Assembly (NCBI RefSeq): GCF_018119405.1
Contig: NZ_JAGPWC010000015.1
Coordinates: forward strand, 23,799-87,798
Direction: 5' to 3'
Source: Massilia sp. ST3
GTDB lineage: Bacteria; Pseudomonadota; Gammaproteobacteria; Burkholderiales; Burkholderiaceae_D
DNA length: 64,000 nt
Shown one piece after another: positions 43,691 through 53,208 of this stretch. The first letter of the stretch is position 1; every line of letters starts with the position of its first letter. The notes beneath the pieces were generated by a model. It saw only the letters and a program-made list of their open reading frames with translations. It was not told the origin of the DNA and did not search any database. A program made the translations under genes and the position numbers.

Positions 43691-44839
43691 ATGTTAAAAA
43701 TTGCTTTAGCTGCCGTCGTTTCCCTGATGTTCGCCTTCCAGCCGGTGCAAGCGGCCGGGGCGGGCGCGGGTGCTGGAGCAGGGGCCGAAAAGGCCCAGGT
43801 CGCCAAGAAGAAAAAGAAAAGCAGGACCGCGCGCAAGGCCGTGCGCGCCAAGAAGCGCCAGGACCTGGCCAAGACCATCGCCGCCGACAACCGCCAGCGC
43901 ATGGTGCGCCGCGTCGCCATGGTGCGCGGCAAGCGCGTCGTCACCTACCAGTCCGTGCGCCGCGCAGCCCCCTCCTACGATCCGCGCAGCCTCGGCGATA
44001 TCGCCGGGCTGAGCCGTACCCCCGATCCCCTGTCGCTGCGTTCCAACGTCGCCTTCGTGCTGGACCAGAACAGCTCGGAAGTGCTGTTCGAGAAGAACGC
44101 CAACGTGGCGCTGCCGATCGCCTCGATCACCAAGCTCATGACCGGCCTGGTCGTGGTCCAGGCCAAGCAGGACCTCGACGAGGTGCTGCGCATCACCGAC
44201 GCCGACGTCGACCGCCACAAGTACAGCAGCTCGCGCCTGCCGGTGGGCGCGCGCATGACGCGGCGCGAACTGCTGCACATCGCCCTGATGAGTTCCGAGA
44301 ACCGCGCCGCTTCCGCGCTGGGCCGCAACTACCCGGGCGGAATCGAGGCCTTCGTCGCGGCCATGAACGCCAAGGCGCAGGAGCTGGGCATGAACGACAC
44401 CCGTTACGTCGATTCCAGCGGCCTGTCGAGCCACAACGTCTCGAGCGCGCGCGACCTGGCCAAGCTGGTCGCCAGCGCGCACCAGGAACCGATCCTGCGC
44501 GAATACTCGACCACCAAGGATTCGGTGGTCAAGGCCAGCGGACGGCCGATGCGCTATGCGAACACGAACTACCTGGTGGCGCTGCCCGACTGGAACATCG
44601 GCATCCAGAAGACCGGCTTCATCAACGAAGCGGGGCGCTGCCTGGTGATGCAGGCCATGATCCAGGGACGCAACGTGATCATGGTGTTCCTGGATTCCAA
44701 AGGGAAGATGTCGCGCACCGCGGACGCCGGGCGCATGCGGCGCTGGCTCGAGGCGGTGACGCCGGATGGGCTGGGTGGTGGTGCGCCGCCGGCGCCGGCG
44801 GTCACGACGGCTGCGGCGCCGGCGGAATTGCCGAATTGA
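43691..44839 (+). CDS. pbpG: D-alanyl-D-alanine endopeptidase, S11 family (PbpG-like)
   Basis: The 382-residue periplasmic enzyme would cut peptidoglycan cross-links. It has a signal peptide (LKIALAAVVSLMFAF), then a basic Lys/Arg-rich linker (about 33-92) and a penicillin-binding catalytic domain with SITK (Ser145-Lys148), SEN (202-204) and KTG (about 307-309). The C-terminus has a Pro/Ala-rich tail. Lack of a C-terminal amphipathic anchor fits PBP7 (PbpG) rather than DacA types. Confidence 0.88.
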   Translation: MLKIALAAVVSLMFAFQPVQAAGAGAGAGAGAEKAQVAKKKKKSRTARKAVRAKKRQDLAKTIAADNRQRMVRRVAMVRGKRVVTYQSVRRAAPSYDPRSLGDIAGLSRTPDPLSLRSNVAFVLDQNSSEVLFEKNANVALPIASITKLMTGLVVVQAKQDLDEVLRITDADVDRHKYSSSRLPVGARMTRRELLHIALMSSENRAASALGRNYPGGIEAFVAAMNAKAQELGMNDTRYVDSSGLSSHNVSSARDLAKLVASAHQEPILREYSTTKDSVVKASGRPMRYANTNYLVALPDWNIGIQKTGFINEAGRCLVMQAMIQGRNVIMVFLDSKGKMSRTADAGRMRRWLEAVTPDGLGGGAPPAPAVTTAAAPAELPN

Positions 44840-44857
44840 CCCCACGGCGTACAAATT

Positions 44858-44971
44858 CGTAGCGTGGGGGGCTTTGCCGCCCACGCGGTGATAGTTTGCA
44901 GCAAGATCATCCGGCGCGAAACCGGAGCCCATAACAATCACCGCGTGGACGGCAGAGCCGTCCACCCTACG
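44858..44971. repeat. Family-2 palindromic repeat, copy B
   Basis: Ends CGTAGCGTGGGGGGC and GCCGTCCACCCTACG; contains CACGCGGTGATAG and AATCACCGCGTGG internally, in mirror orientation, so the element is a large imperfect palindrome. It lies between convergent pbpG and the IclR gene. Confidence 0.83.
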
Positions 44972-44988
44972 GATGCGATAACGAGTTT

Positions 44989-45774
44989 TTAAACCGCCGG
45001 CGTCGGCCGATACCCCAAGGTCGACGAAATACTCGCTGCCGTCTGCACCAGGTCCTCCAGCCAATCCTCCTGCAAGCGGTCCGCCGGGGCCGAAATCGAC
45101 AGCCCGGCCACCAGCTTGCCGCTGTCGTCGTGGATGCCGGCCGCCATGCAGCGCACCCCCAGTTCCAGCTCCTCGTTGTCGCGCGCATAGCCGCGCGAGC
45201 GCACCAGGCTCAGCTCGCGCTCCAGGCGCGCCAGCTCGGTGATCGAATTCTTGGTATGGCCCGCCAGCCCGGTGCGGGTGGCGTAGGCGCGGATCGCCTT
45301 GACGTCGTCCACCGACAGGAACAGCTTGCCCGTCGAGGTCAGGTGCAGCGGTCCGCGGCCGCCGATGGCGCGCACCACCTGCATGCCCGAACGCTCGGAA
45401 AAGGCGCGGTCGATGTAGACGATCTCGTCGCCCTGGCGCACCGACAGGTTGACCGTCTGCTGCGTCTTGCGGTGCAGGGCGCGCATCGCGTCGAGCGCCG
45501 CTTCGCGCACCGACAGCCGGCTCTTGACCACGTTCCCCAGTTCCAGCAGCCGCATGCCGAGCCGGTAGGTGCCCGGCTCTACGCGATCGACGAAACGCGT
45601 CACGACCATGTCGTTCAGGATCCGGTGCGCGGTCGACGGGTGCAGGCCCGAGACCTTCGACAATTCCTTCAGGCTGACCGGGTCCGTATAGCTCGCCAGC
45701 GCGTCGAGCAAGGCCATCATGCGCTCGATCACCTGGATCGAGGTCTTCGCTGGTTCTGGGGTTTCCATTTTCAT
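44989..45774 (-). CDS. IclR-family transcriptional regulator
   Basis: The 261-residue regulator has an N-terminal winged helix (about 10-75; PVSLKELSKVSGLHPSTAHR) and a C-terminal ligand-binding GAF-like domain (about 85-255; TSTGKLFLSVDD, SRGYARDNEELELGVRCM). IclR proteins respond to small organic acids or aromatic catabolites. Candidate starts are 45774 and 45768, neither with a clear ribosome binding site. It is divergent from dgkA; its targets are not evident. Confidence 0.91.
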   Translation of the reverse strand: MKMETPEPAKTSIQVIERMMALLDALASYTDPVSLKELSKVSGLHPSTAHRILNDMVVTRFVDRVEPGTYRLGMRLLELGNVVKSRLSVREAALDAMRALHRKTQQTVNLSVRQGDEIVYIDRAFSERSGMQVVRAIGGRGPLHLTSTGKLFLSVDDVKAIRAYATRTGLAGHTKNSITELARLERELSLVRSRGYARDNEELELGVRCMAAGIHDDSGKLVAGLSISAPADRLQEDWLEDLVQTAASISSTLGYRPTPAV

Positions 45775-45926
45775 GATGTGGTTGGTGCAGTGCAGTATGG
45801 TCCCTTCTTTATACCATGATGTGAAAAGCTCATGCAAACACATGGGTTAGTGTGTGCCGTCGGTTTTTCACAAAACCGGCGCGGCGGCGCATAATGGCAT
45901 TCCTGCATGATTAACTTTCAAACACG

Positions 45927-46313
45927 ATGGAACACCCGATCAGCGAATTCAAGACCAAGCGCGGCCTGGACCGCCTCCTGGCCGCCTGCCGCAACACCTG
46001 GGACGGCTTCGCCTGGGCCTGGCGCAGCGAGGCTGCTTTCCGCCAGGAGATCGTGGTCATCGCCATCGCGACGGTCGTGGCGCTGGCGCTGCCGGTGTCC
46101 GGCTTCCAGAAGCTGGTGCTGGTCGGCGTGCTGGCCGTGGTGCTGGTCGTCGAACTGATCAACTCGGCCATCGAGGCGATCGTCGACCGCATCTCGCTCG
46201 AGCGCCATCCGCTGTCCAAGGTGGCCAAGGACATGGGCAGCGCAGCGGTCTTCCTGACCCTGCTGCTGGCCGTGGCGACCTGGGCCGTCGTGCTGTACAA
46301 CCGTTTTTACTGA
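45927..46313 (+). CDS. dgkA: Diacylglycerol kinase
   Basis: The 128-residue integral membrane kinase has three predicted helices and the family motif VELINSAIEAIVDRIS, with conserved KDMGSAAV near the last helix. It recycles diacylglycerol to phosphatidic acid in the inner membrane. Length matches the prokaryotic trimeric DgkA family (about 120 residues). Confidence 0.95.
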   Translation: MEHPISEFKTKRGLDRLLAACRNTWDGFAWAWRSEAAFRQEIVVIAIATVVALALPVSGFQKLVLVGVLAVVLVVELINSAIEAIVDRISLERHPLSKVAKDMGSAAVFLTLLLAVATWAVVLYNRFY

Positions 46314-46364
46314 CCGGCGGCAGGTGCCCCCGGCAATTTGTGTGTCCCAACTAGGAGATAAAAC

Positions 46365-47003
46365 ATGACGTTACGCCTCGGCGATACCGCCCCGGATTTC
46401 GAGCAGGACTCCAGCATCGGCAAGATCCGCTTCCACGAGTGGGCAGGCGATTCCTGGGTGGTGCTGTTCTCGCACCCGGCCGATTTCACCCCGGTCTGCA
46501 CGACCGAACTGGGCCTGACCGCCAAGCTCAAGCCTGAATTCGACAAGCGCAATGTCAAGGCGATCGCGCTGTCGGTCGACCCGGCCGAGCAGCACAAGGA
46601 GTGGATCAAGGACATCGAGGACACCCAGAAGACCGTGGTGGGCTTCCCGATCGTGGCCGACGCCGACCGCAAGGTTTCCGAGCTCTACGACATGATCCAC
46701 CCGGAGCAATCGGCAACCGCCACGGTGCGCTCGCTGTTCGTGATCGACCCGAACAAGAAGATCCGCCTGACCATCACCTACCCGATGAGCACCGGCCGCA
46801 ACTTCGACGAAGTGCTGCGCGTGATCGACGCCCTGCAGCTGACCGACGGCTACACCGTGGCCACTCCGGGCAACTGGAAGGACGGCGACCCGGTCATCAT
46901 CCCGCTGACCGTGCAGGATCCGGAAGTGCTGAAGCAGAAGTATCCGAAGGGCTTCGAGGCGCCGCGTCCTTATCTGCGCCTGACGCCGCAGCCGAACAAG
47001 TAA
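46365..47003 (+). CDS. 1-Cys peroxiredoxin (Prx6/AhpC-type)
   Basis: The 212-residue cytoplasmic peroxidase reduces hydrogen peroxide and organic peroxides. The peroxidatic site is FTPVCTTELG with Cys45, and no second cysteine is present, so it is a 1-Cys enzyme of the Prx6 subfamily. The C-terminal part (about 160-212) with EVLKQKYPKGFEAPRPYLR is the typical Prx6 extension. AGGAGATAAAAC precedes the ATG. Confidence 0.95.
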   Translation: MTLRLGDTAPDFEQDSSIGKIRFHEWAGDSWVVLFSHPADFTPVCTTELGLTAKLKPEFDKRNVKAIALSVDPAEQHKEWIKDIEDTQKTVVGFPIVADADRKVSELYDMIHPEQSATATVRSLFVIDPNKKIRLTITYPMSTGRNFDEVLRVIDALQLTDGYTVATPGNWKDGDPVIIPLTVQDPEVLKQKYPKGFEAPRPYLRLTPQPNK

Positions 47004-47063
47004 GCGGCACAATCCGATAAGGGTCGGCCACGACGCCTGAACGCGTTCAGCCTGCCCCGAAAC

Positions 47064-47150
47064 CGTCGTCCCTGCGCAGGCGGGGATCCAAGTTCTGCCA
47101 GCGTTATCGATACGCTTGCAACTTGGATCCCCGCCTTCGCGGGGACGACG
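47064..47150. repeat. Family-1 palindromic repeat, outward arms
   Basis: CGTCGTCCCTGCGCAGGCGG...CCAAGT and ACTTGGATCCCCGCC...GACGACG with tails outward. It sits between prx and the TauE/SafE gene. Confidence 0.87.
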
Positions 47151-47261
47151 TGCTTTTTGCAGCTCAACTGGATGCCGCGGCGGCTGCTCCGCTTCCATCG
47201 CACGTCCGTGCGTTGCAAATCGACAACAATCATACTCATCCGTACGAATATCTCCGCATAA

Positions 47262-47285
47262 GCAAATAAGGAAGCTGTCGTTTGT
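47262..47285 (+). promoter_or_regulatory. Candidate sulfur-regulon operator upstream of the TauE/SafE gene
   Basis: 24-bp element GCAAATAAGGAA...TCGTTTGT that matches the element upstream of cysT (48134-48157) at 19 of 24 positions. It is a candidate CysB site shared by two sulfur-related transcripts. Confidence 0.5.
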
Positions 47286-47332
47286 GAAACTGCCGAGCAG
47301 CCTTACCCTGTGTGCCAAATTGGGAGCACAGC

Positions 47333-48106
47333 ATGTCGATGACTTACATTGTGGCGGGTTTCGCGGTAGGGCTGCTGGTCGGGATGACCGGAGTAGGGGG
47401 CGGTTCGCTCATGACGCCGCTCCTGACCCTGCTGTTCGGCGTCTCGCCGTCCGTCGCGGTCGGCACCGACCTGGCCTTCGCCTCGATCACCAAGGGCGCC
47501 GGCACCATCACCCACCGTTTCAACCGCACCGTCCAATGGCCCATCGTCGGCCGCCTGTGCCTGGGCGCGCTGCCCGCCGCGCTGCTGACCACGCTCGCGC
47601 TGCGCGAGTTCGGCGCCCTGGACAAGGAAATCGGCCTCGTCATCCGCTATTCGATCGCCGGCTCGGTGCTGCTGACCGTGGTCGCCCTGCTGTTCCGCGG
47701 CAAGCTGCTGGCCTGGATCAATGCCCACCCGGACCGCCAGCTGAAGGGCCGTCCGCTGGCCGCCGCCACCATCGTCTCGGGCGCGGTGCTCGGCGTACTG
47801 GTCACCGTGTCCTCGATCGGCGCCGGCGCCATCGGCGCGACCCTGCTGGTCTTCCTGTATCCGAAACTGACACCGGCCGAAGTGGCGGGCACGGACATCG
47901 CCTACGCGGTGCCGCTGACGGCCATCGCGGCCGCCGGCCACTGGTGGCTGGGCTCGATCGACTGGATGCTGTTGCTGACCCTGCTCGTGGGTTCGGTGCC
48001 GGGCATTACCCTGGGCGCCATGGCCTCGCGCGCCGTGCCGGAACGCTTCCTGCGTGCGCTGCTGGCGACGACCCTGACCGGCGTGGCGGCGAAGCTGGTG
48101 TTCTGA
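47333..48106 (+). CDS. TauE/SafE (TSUP) family permease
   Basis: The 257-residue membrane protein has about eight helices in two repeats; the glycine-rich segments GMTGVGGGSLMTPLLTLLFG and SSIGAGAIGATLLVFLYP are the TSUP signature. Members move sulfite, sulfate or other sulfur-containing anions. The ATG at 47333 has GGGAGCAC upstream. Proximity to cysTWA and the shared upstream element suggest a sulfur role, here inferred. Confidence 0.9.
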   Translation: MSMTYIVAGFAVGLLVGMTGVGGGSLMTPLLTLLFGVSPSVAVGTDLAFASITKGAGTITHRFNRTVQWPIVGRLCLGALPAALLTTLALREFGALDKEIGLVIRYSIAGSVLLTVVALLFRGKLLAWINAHPDRQLKGRPLAAATIVSGAVLGVLVTVSSIGAGAIGATLLVFLYPKLTPAEVAGTDIAYAVPLTAIAAAGHWWLGSIDWMLLLTLLVGSVPGITLGAMASRAVPERFLRALLATTLTGVAAKLVF

Positions 48107-48114
48107 TCCCAGCC

Positions 48115-48157
48115 AAATAGGGAAAGTGTCTATGCAAATGAGGAAAGTTTCGTTTGC
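48115..48157 (+). promoter_or_regulatory. Candidate CysB operator upstream of cysTWA-cysB
   Basis: Two direct copies of AAATrrGGAAAGTkTC at 48115-48130 and 48136-48151, spaced 21 bp (two helical turns). The second is part of a 24-bp element with GCAAA/TTTGC ends that also occurs upstream of the TauE/SafE gene. Position about 60-100 bp before cysT fits a LysR-type activator site. Confidence 0.55.
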
Positions 48158-48217
48158 TTTATGAGACTCGGATGAGATTATTGTAGCCCGTTAGAAGAAT
48201 TTGTAATAAGGGCTTCC

Positions 48218-49090
48218 ATGACTTCCCTCGCACAGTCGAGACCGGCACTGCGGCAAACCGCCAGGCGTTCCCCGGGCCGGGTGATCCCCGGCTTCGGCAT
48301 CTCGCTCGGCTTCACCATCTTTTACCTGGCGCTGATCGTCCTGATCCCGCTCTCGGCGGTCTTCCTCAAGACCTTCACCATGAGCTGGGAGGCCTTCTGG
48401 GCCGCGGTCACCTCCGAGCGCGTGATGGCGTCCTACCGCCTCAGCTTCGGCGCCTCGCTGATCGCCGCCCTCATCAACGTCGTCTTCGGCGGCATCGTCG
48501 CCTGGGTGCTGGTGCGCTACCAGTTCCCCGGCAAGCGCTTCATCGACGCCCTGGTCGACCTGCCGTTCGCGCTGCCGACCGCGGTGGCCGGCATCACGCT
48601 CACCGCCCTGTACTCGCACAACGGCTGGATCGGCCAATACCTGGCCGGCCTGGGCATCAAGGTCGCCTTCACGCCGCTGGGCGTGGTCCTGGCCTTGACC
48701 TTCATCGGCCTGCCTTTCGTGGTGCGCACGGTGCAGCCGGTGCTGGAAGAAGCCGAGCGCGAGCTCGAGGAAGCTGCCGCCAGCCTGGGCGCCTCGCCCC
48801 TGCAGACTTTCATTCGCGTGGTGCTGCCGTCGATCGTGCCGGCGCTGCTGACCGGCTTCGCGCTGGCCTTCGCGCGCGCCACTGGTGAATACGGCTCGGT
48901 AATCTTCATCGCCGGCAACCTGCCGATGGTGTCCGAGATCACGCCGCTATTCATCATCACCAAGCTGGAGCAGTACGACTACGCGGGCGCCACGGCGATC
49001 GCGGTCGTCATGCTCGTCATCTCCTTCATCCTGCTGCTGACGATTAACCTGCTGCAGGCCTGGACACGCAAACGGGCGGGCAAGAAATGA
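48218..49090 (+). CDS. cysT: Sulfate/thiosulfate ABC transporter permease CysT
   Basis: The 290-residue inner-membrane permease has the binding-protein-dependent motif [20 protein letters not shown] and [20 protein letters not shown], characteristic of CysT (CysU). It is the first gene of cysTWA-cysB. No sulfate-binding protein gene (sbp/cysP) lies upstream, so that subunit is encoded elsewhere. Its stop overlaps cysW by ATGA. Confidence 0.95.
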   Translation: MTSLAQSRPALRQTARRSPGRVIPGFGISLGFTIFYLALIVLIPLSAVFLKTFTMSWEAFWAAVTSERVMASYRLSFGASLIAALINVVFGGIVAWVLVRYQFPGKRFIDALVDLPFALPTAVAGITLTALYSHNGWIGQYLAGLGIKVAFTPLGVVLALTFIGLPFVVRTVQPVLEEAERELEEAAASLGASPLQTFIRVVLPSIVPALLTGFALAFARATGEYGSVIFIAGNLPMVSEITPLFIITKLEQYDYAGATAIAVVMLVISFILLLTINLLQAWTRKRAGKK

Positions 49091-50007
49091 GCGCGGTCCT
49101 CGACAAGCTGGCGCCCGCGCCTTCCAAGCCCGTGCCGGCCAGGCGCCCGGCCACCAATGTGTTCGAACCGAACTGGGTGCGCTACACCCTGATCGGCGTC
49201 GCGCTGGCCTTCCTGACCCTGTTCCTGTTCGTGCCCCTGGTGGCGGTGTTCACCGAGGCGCTCAAGCGCGGCTGGGAAACCTATGTCGAATCGATCAAGG
49301 ACCCCGATGCGCTGTCGGCCATCAAGCTGACCCTGATCGCGGCCGGCATCTCGGTGCCGCTCAACCTGGTGTTCGGCGTTGCCGCCGCCTGGGCCATCGC
49401 CAAGTTCGAATTCCGCGGCAAGAGCGTCCTGCTGACCCTGATCGACCTCCCGTTCTCGGTCTCGCCCGTGATCGCGGGCCTGATCTACGTGCTGCTGTTC
49501 GGCGCCGAGGGCTGGTTCGGCGCCTGGCTGGCGGAGCACGACATCAAGATCCTGTTCGCGGTGCCGGGCATCGTGCTGGCCACGGTCTTCATCACTTTCC
49601 CGTTCGTGGCGCGCGAGCTGATTCCGCTGATGCAGCAGCAGGGCACCGAGGAAGAGGAGGCCGCGCTGGTGCTGGGCGCCTCCGGCTGGCAGACCTTCGC
49701 CAAGGTCACGCTCCCGAACATCAAGTGGGGCCTGCTGTACGGCGTGATCCTGTGTAACGCCCGCGCCATGGGCGAATTCGGCGCGGTGTCGGTGGTCTCG
49801 GGCCACATCCGCGGCGAGACCAACACCATGCCGCTGCAGGTCGAGATCCTCTACAACGAATACAACTTCACGGCCGCCTTCGCGATCGCGTCGCTGCTGG
49901 CGCTGCTGGCGCTGGTGACCCTGGCGGTGAAGAGCTTTATCGAATGGCGCCTGCACCAGGTTAGGAAGGCCGCCGCCGACGAACGCAATACGGAGCACGC
50001 AGCATGA
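49087..50007 (+). CDS. cysW: Sulfate/thiosulfate ABC transporter permease CysW
   Basis: The 306-residue permease has [20 protein letters not shown] and the C-terminal [20 protein letters not shown] segment typical of CysW. It overlaps cysT upstream and cysA downstream by four bases each, so the operon is translationally coupled throughout. Confidence 0.95.
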   Translation: MSAVLDKLAPAPSKPVPARRPATNVFEPNWVRYTLIGVALAFLTLFLFVPLVAVFTEALKRGWETYVESIKDPDALSAIKLTLIAAGISVPLNLVFGVAAAWAIAKFEFRGKSVLLTLIDLPFSVSPVIAGLIYVLLFGAEGWFGAWLAEHDIKILFAVPGIVLATVFITFPFVARELIPLMQQQGTEEEEAALVLGASGWQTFAKVTLPNIKWGLLYGVILCNARAMGEFGAVSVVSGHIRGETNTMPLQVEILYNEYNFTAAFAIASLLALLALVTLAVKSFIEWRLHQVRKAAADERNTEHAA

Positions 50008-51077
50008 CCATCGAAGTCCAACACATCCACAAGCAGTTCGGCCAGTTCACGGCGCTGGACGACGTCTCGCTCAAGTTCCCGGACGGCGAGCTGACCGCGC
50101 TCCTGGGACCGTCGGGCTGCGGCAAGACCACCTTGCTGCGCGTGATCGCGGGCCTGGAGCATCCGGATTCGGGCAGCGTGCTGCTCGACGGCCAGGATGC
50201 CTCGCACCACCACGTGCGCGAGCGCCAGGTCGGCTTCGTGTTCCAGCACTATGCGCTGTTCAAGCACATGACCGTGTTCGAGAACGTCGCTTTTGGTTTG
50301 CGCGTCAAGCCGCGCAAGGAGCGCCCAAGCGAGCAGCAGATCCGCGAGAAAGTGAAACAGCTGCTGGAGCTGGTGCAGCTTGATTGGATCGCCGACCGCT
50401 ATCCGCCGCAGCTGTCGGGCGGCCAGCGCCAGCGCATCGCCCTGGCCCGCGCCCTGGCCGTGGAGCCGCGCGTGCTGCTGCTGGACGAACCCTTCGGCGC
50501 GCTCGACGCCAAGGTGCGCAAGGAACTGCGCCGCTGGCTGCGCCGCCTGCACGACGACCTGCACGTGACCTCGATCTTCGTGACCCACGACCAGGAGGAA
50601 GCGCTGGAAGTGGCCGACCAGGTGGTCCTGATGAACAAGGGCCGCGTCGAGCAGCAGGGCGCGCCTGGCGAGGTCTATAACAAGCCGGCCTCGCCTTTCG
50701 TCTACGGCTTCCTGGGCAACGTCAACCTGTTCCACGGCCGCGTGCACGAAGGCGTGCTGGCCTCGGGCGACGTCAGCTTCCAAGCGCCGCAGCACAGCGG
50801 CGTGCGTGACGGCGCCGGCATCGGCTACGTGCGCCCGCACGACCTGGACGTGGAACGCTACACGCCGGGCGCGGAAGGCGTGGTGACCAAGCTGCGCCGC
50901 GCCCACGCGATCGGCCCGCTGGCCCAGCTCGACCTGGAGCGCGCCGACAACGCGCAGCTGATCGAGGCCGTGATCCCGAACGAGCGCTTTGCGCACCTCG
51001 GTTTGAAGGAAGGCGAGACCGTGGTGGTGCGCCCGCGCCGCATCGAGGTGTTCGTGGACCAGGGAGAGGGCATATGA
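50004..51077 (+). CDS. cysA: Sulfate ABC transporter ATPase CysA
   Basis: The 357-residue ATPase starts [20 protein letters not shown] and has Walker [13 protein letters not shown], signature [15 protein letters not shown] and Walker [15 protein letters not shown], followed by a TOBE-type C-terminal regulatory domain (about 235-357). It powers sulfate import with CysT and CysW. The cysB start overlaps its stop. Confidence 0.96.
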   Translation: MTIEVQHIHKQFGQFTALDDVSLKFPDGELTALLGPSGCGKTTLLRVIAGLEHPDSGSVLLDGQDASHHHVRERQVGFVFQHYALFKHMTVFENVAFGLRVKPRKERPSEQQIREKVKQLLELVQLDWIADRYPPQLSGGQRQRIALARALAVEPRVLLLDEPFGALDAKVRKELRRWLRRLHDDLHVTSIFVTHDQEEALEVADQVVLMNKGRVEQQGAPGEVYNKPASPFVYGFLGNVNLFHGRVHEGVLASGDVSFQAPQHSGVRDGAGIGYVRPHDLDVERYTPGAEGVVTKLRRAHAIGPLAQLDLERADNAQLIEAVIPNERFAHLGLKEGETVVVRPRRIEVFVDQGEGI

Positions 51078-52003
51078 ATTTCCAGCAGCTGCGTTCCGTA
51101 CGCGAGGCGGCGCGCCGCGACTTCAACCTGACCGAGGTGGCGAACGCGCTGTTCACCTCGCAGCCCGGCGTGTCGCGCCAGATCCGCGAGCTGGAGGAGG
51201 AACTTGGCGTCGAGATCTTCGAGCGCAACGGCAAGCGCCTGACCGGCCTCACGCCGCCGGGCAAGGGCATCCTGCGCATCGTCGAAAAGCTCCTGGTGGA
51301 AGCCGAGAACCTGCAGCAGGCCAGCCGCGAATACGCGGCCCAGGACAGCGGTACACTCACCGTGGCCGTCACCCACACCCAGGCGCGCTATGCGCTGCCG
51401 CAGGTGGTGCAATCCTTCCGCAACGCCTTCCCCGGCGTGCGCATCGCCCTGCAGCAGAGCGCACCCGAGCATATCGCGGAATGGGTCCTGTCGGGCAAGG
51501 CCGACATCGGCATCGCGACCGAGGGCCTGTCGGCGTTTCCCGACCTGGTGTCCTTCCCGTGCTACCGCTGGAGCCACCTGGTGGTGGCGCCGGAAGGGCA
51601 TCCGATCTTCTCCGGTTCGCAGCCGCTGCGCCTGGAAGACCTGGCCGAGTATCCGCTGATTACCTACGACGTGGGCTTCACGGGCCGCAGCCATATCGAC
51701 GCCGCGTTTGTCGAGGCAGGGCTGGCGCCCGACATCGTGCTGACCGCGATGGATTCGGACGTCATCAAGCAATATGTGTCGCTGGGACTGGGCGTGGGGA
51801 TCGTGGCCTCGATGGCTTTCGACCATGGACGCGACAAGGGGCTGCGGGCGATCGAGTCTTCGCACCTGTTCGCGCAGAACGTGACGCGGCTGGCGGTGCG
51901 GCGCGGGTCTTATTTGCGGGCGTATGCGTATCATTTCATCGAGCGGTTTGCTCAGGGGTATACGCGGGCGGATATCGAGAAGGCGTTGCAGGCGGCGGAG
52001 TGA
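51074..52003 (+). CDS. cysB: LysR-family regulator CysB
   Basis: The 309-residue regulator starts [20 protein letters not shown] and has an N-terminal HTH (about 1-62; [20 protein letters not shown]) and a ligand-binding domain with [13 protein letters not shown] and [20 protein letters not shown], both diagnostic of CysB/Cbl. In enteric bacteria CysB activates sulfur genes with N-acetylserine. Its location at the end of the cysTWA operon supports that role and suggests self-control. Confidence 0.94.
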   Translation: MNFQQLRSVREAARRDFNLTEVANALFTSQPGVSRQIRELEEELGVEIFERNGKRLTGLTPPGKGILRIVEKLLVEAENLQQASREYAAQDSGTLTVAVTHTQARYALPQVVQSFRNAFPGVRIALQQSAPEHIAEWVLSGKADIGIATEGLSAFPDLVSFPCYRWSHLVVAPEGHPIFSGSQPLRLEDLAEYPLITYDVGFTGRSHIDAAFVEAGLAPDIVLTAMDSDVIKQYVSLGLGVGIVASMAFDHGRDKGLRAIESSHLFAQNVTRLAVRRGSYLRAYAYHFIERFAQGYTRADIEKALQAAE

Positions 52004-52029
52004 TGGTGAGTTGGTGGCTGCTCGACGAA

Positions 52030-52136
52030 GCTTGGGTCCCCGCCTTCGCGGGGATGACGTTTTGAAGCAGGCGGCTAAGGTCTCCTTGCACCACTACTCT
52101 CCGCACGTCATCCCCGCGAAGGCGGGGACCCAAGTT
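52030..52136. repeat. Family-1 palindromic repeat, inward arms
   Basis: CTTGGGTCCCCGCCTTCGCG...GATGACG at the left and CGTCATCCCC...GGGACCCAAGT at the right. Lies between convergent cysB and the aldo/keto reductase gene. Confidence 0.88.
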
Positions 52137-52159
52137 TGCATGCAGAGCGCAAACGCAAA

Positions 52160-53206
52160 TCACTGCCCTGGGTTCGTAAACCGCCCATGAATCTCATCAA
52201 CCGCCGCCACGAGATCGGAAGACAACGTAAGCTCCAGCGCCCCGATGTTCTCCTCCAGCTGCCACAATGACGTCGCCCCGATAATGGTCGACCCCACGAA
52301 CCACCGCGAATAACACCACGCCAGCGCCAGCTGCGCCGGCGTCATCCCATTCTCGCGCGCCAGCTTGGCGTATTCCGCACACGCCGCCAGCACCGCCGGC
52401 CGCAGGTAGCGTGGGCTCCAGCTCTTCGGAAAAATGTTCAGGCGCCCGCGCGCCTTCGGATCGTCGAGGTACTTGGCCGTCAGCTGCCCGAAGGCCAGCG
52501 GACTGTAGGCCAGCAAACTGACATCGGTGCGGAAGCAGGTTTCGTCCAGCAAGCTGGTCTCGAAGGAACGCGCCGTCAGGTTGTACAGGTTCTGGATCGT
52601 CGCGATCCGCGGCAAGCCCTTCATCTCCGCCAGCTTGACGAACTCGCACACGCCCCAGGCGCTCTCGTTCGACACGCCGATGTGGCGGATCTTGCCCTCG
52701 CCGATGAGTTCGCCCAGCGCCATCAATGTCTCTTCGATCGGCACCGCGGCGCGCTCGGCCCGCGGGTCGAACTGGCTGGCGCCGAAGATCGGGACATTCC
52801 GGCTCGGCCAGTGCAGCTGGTAGAGGTCGATGTAGTCGGTCTGCAGCCGCTGCAGGCTGCTCTCGACCGCGGCGCGGATGTTGGCGCGGTCGAGGTTGTG
52901 CGACGGATCGCGGATCCAGTGCACGTTGGGATTCGGCCCGGCGACCTTCGTCGCCAGCACCACGTCCGCGCGGCGGCCGGTCTTTTTCAGCCAGCTGCCG
53001 ATGAAGCGCTCGGTCGAGCCCTGCGTCTCGGCGCGCGGCATCACCGGATACATCTCGGCGGTGTCGATGAAGTTCACGCCGCGCTCGAACGCGTAGTCCA
53101 GCTGGCTGTGCGCATCGGCTTCGCTGTTCTGCTCGCCGAAGGTCATGGTGCCGAGGCAGACCGCCGACACCGACAGGTCCGTGCGTCCCAGCCGCGTGCG
53201 CCGCAT
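52160..53206 (-). CDS. Aldo/keto reductase (Tas-like)
   Basis: The 348-residue NADPH-dependent (alpha/beta)8 enzyme has the catalytic tetrad region NFIDTAEMYP (Asp, Tyr), ATKVAG (Lys) and LYQLHWPSRN (His), and a C-terminal SLWQLEENIGAL segment typical of the Tas/YajO group. Substrate unknown. Its start lies 2 bp after the stop of pyrD, so the two are probably cotranscribed on the minus strand. Confidence 0.92.
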   Translation of the reverse strand: MRRTRLGRTDLSVSAVCLGTMTFGEQNSEADAHSQLDYAFERGVNFIDTAEMYPVMPRAETQGSTERFIGSWLKKTGRRADVVLATKVAGPNPNVHWIRDPSHNLDRANIRAAVESSLQRLQTDYIDLYQLHWPSRNVPIFGASQFDPRAERAAVPIEETLMALGELIGEGKIRHIGVSNESAWGVCEFVKLAEMKGLPRIATIQNLYNLTARSFETSLLDETCFRTDVSLLAYSPLAFGQLTAKYLDDPKARGRLNIFPKSWSPRYLRPAVLAACAEYAKLARENGMTPAQLALAWCYSRWFVGSTIIGATSLWQLEENIGALELTLSSDLVAAVDEIHGRFTNPGQ

Positions 53207-53208
53207 CC

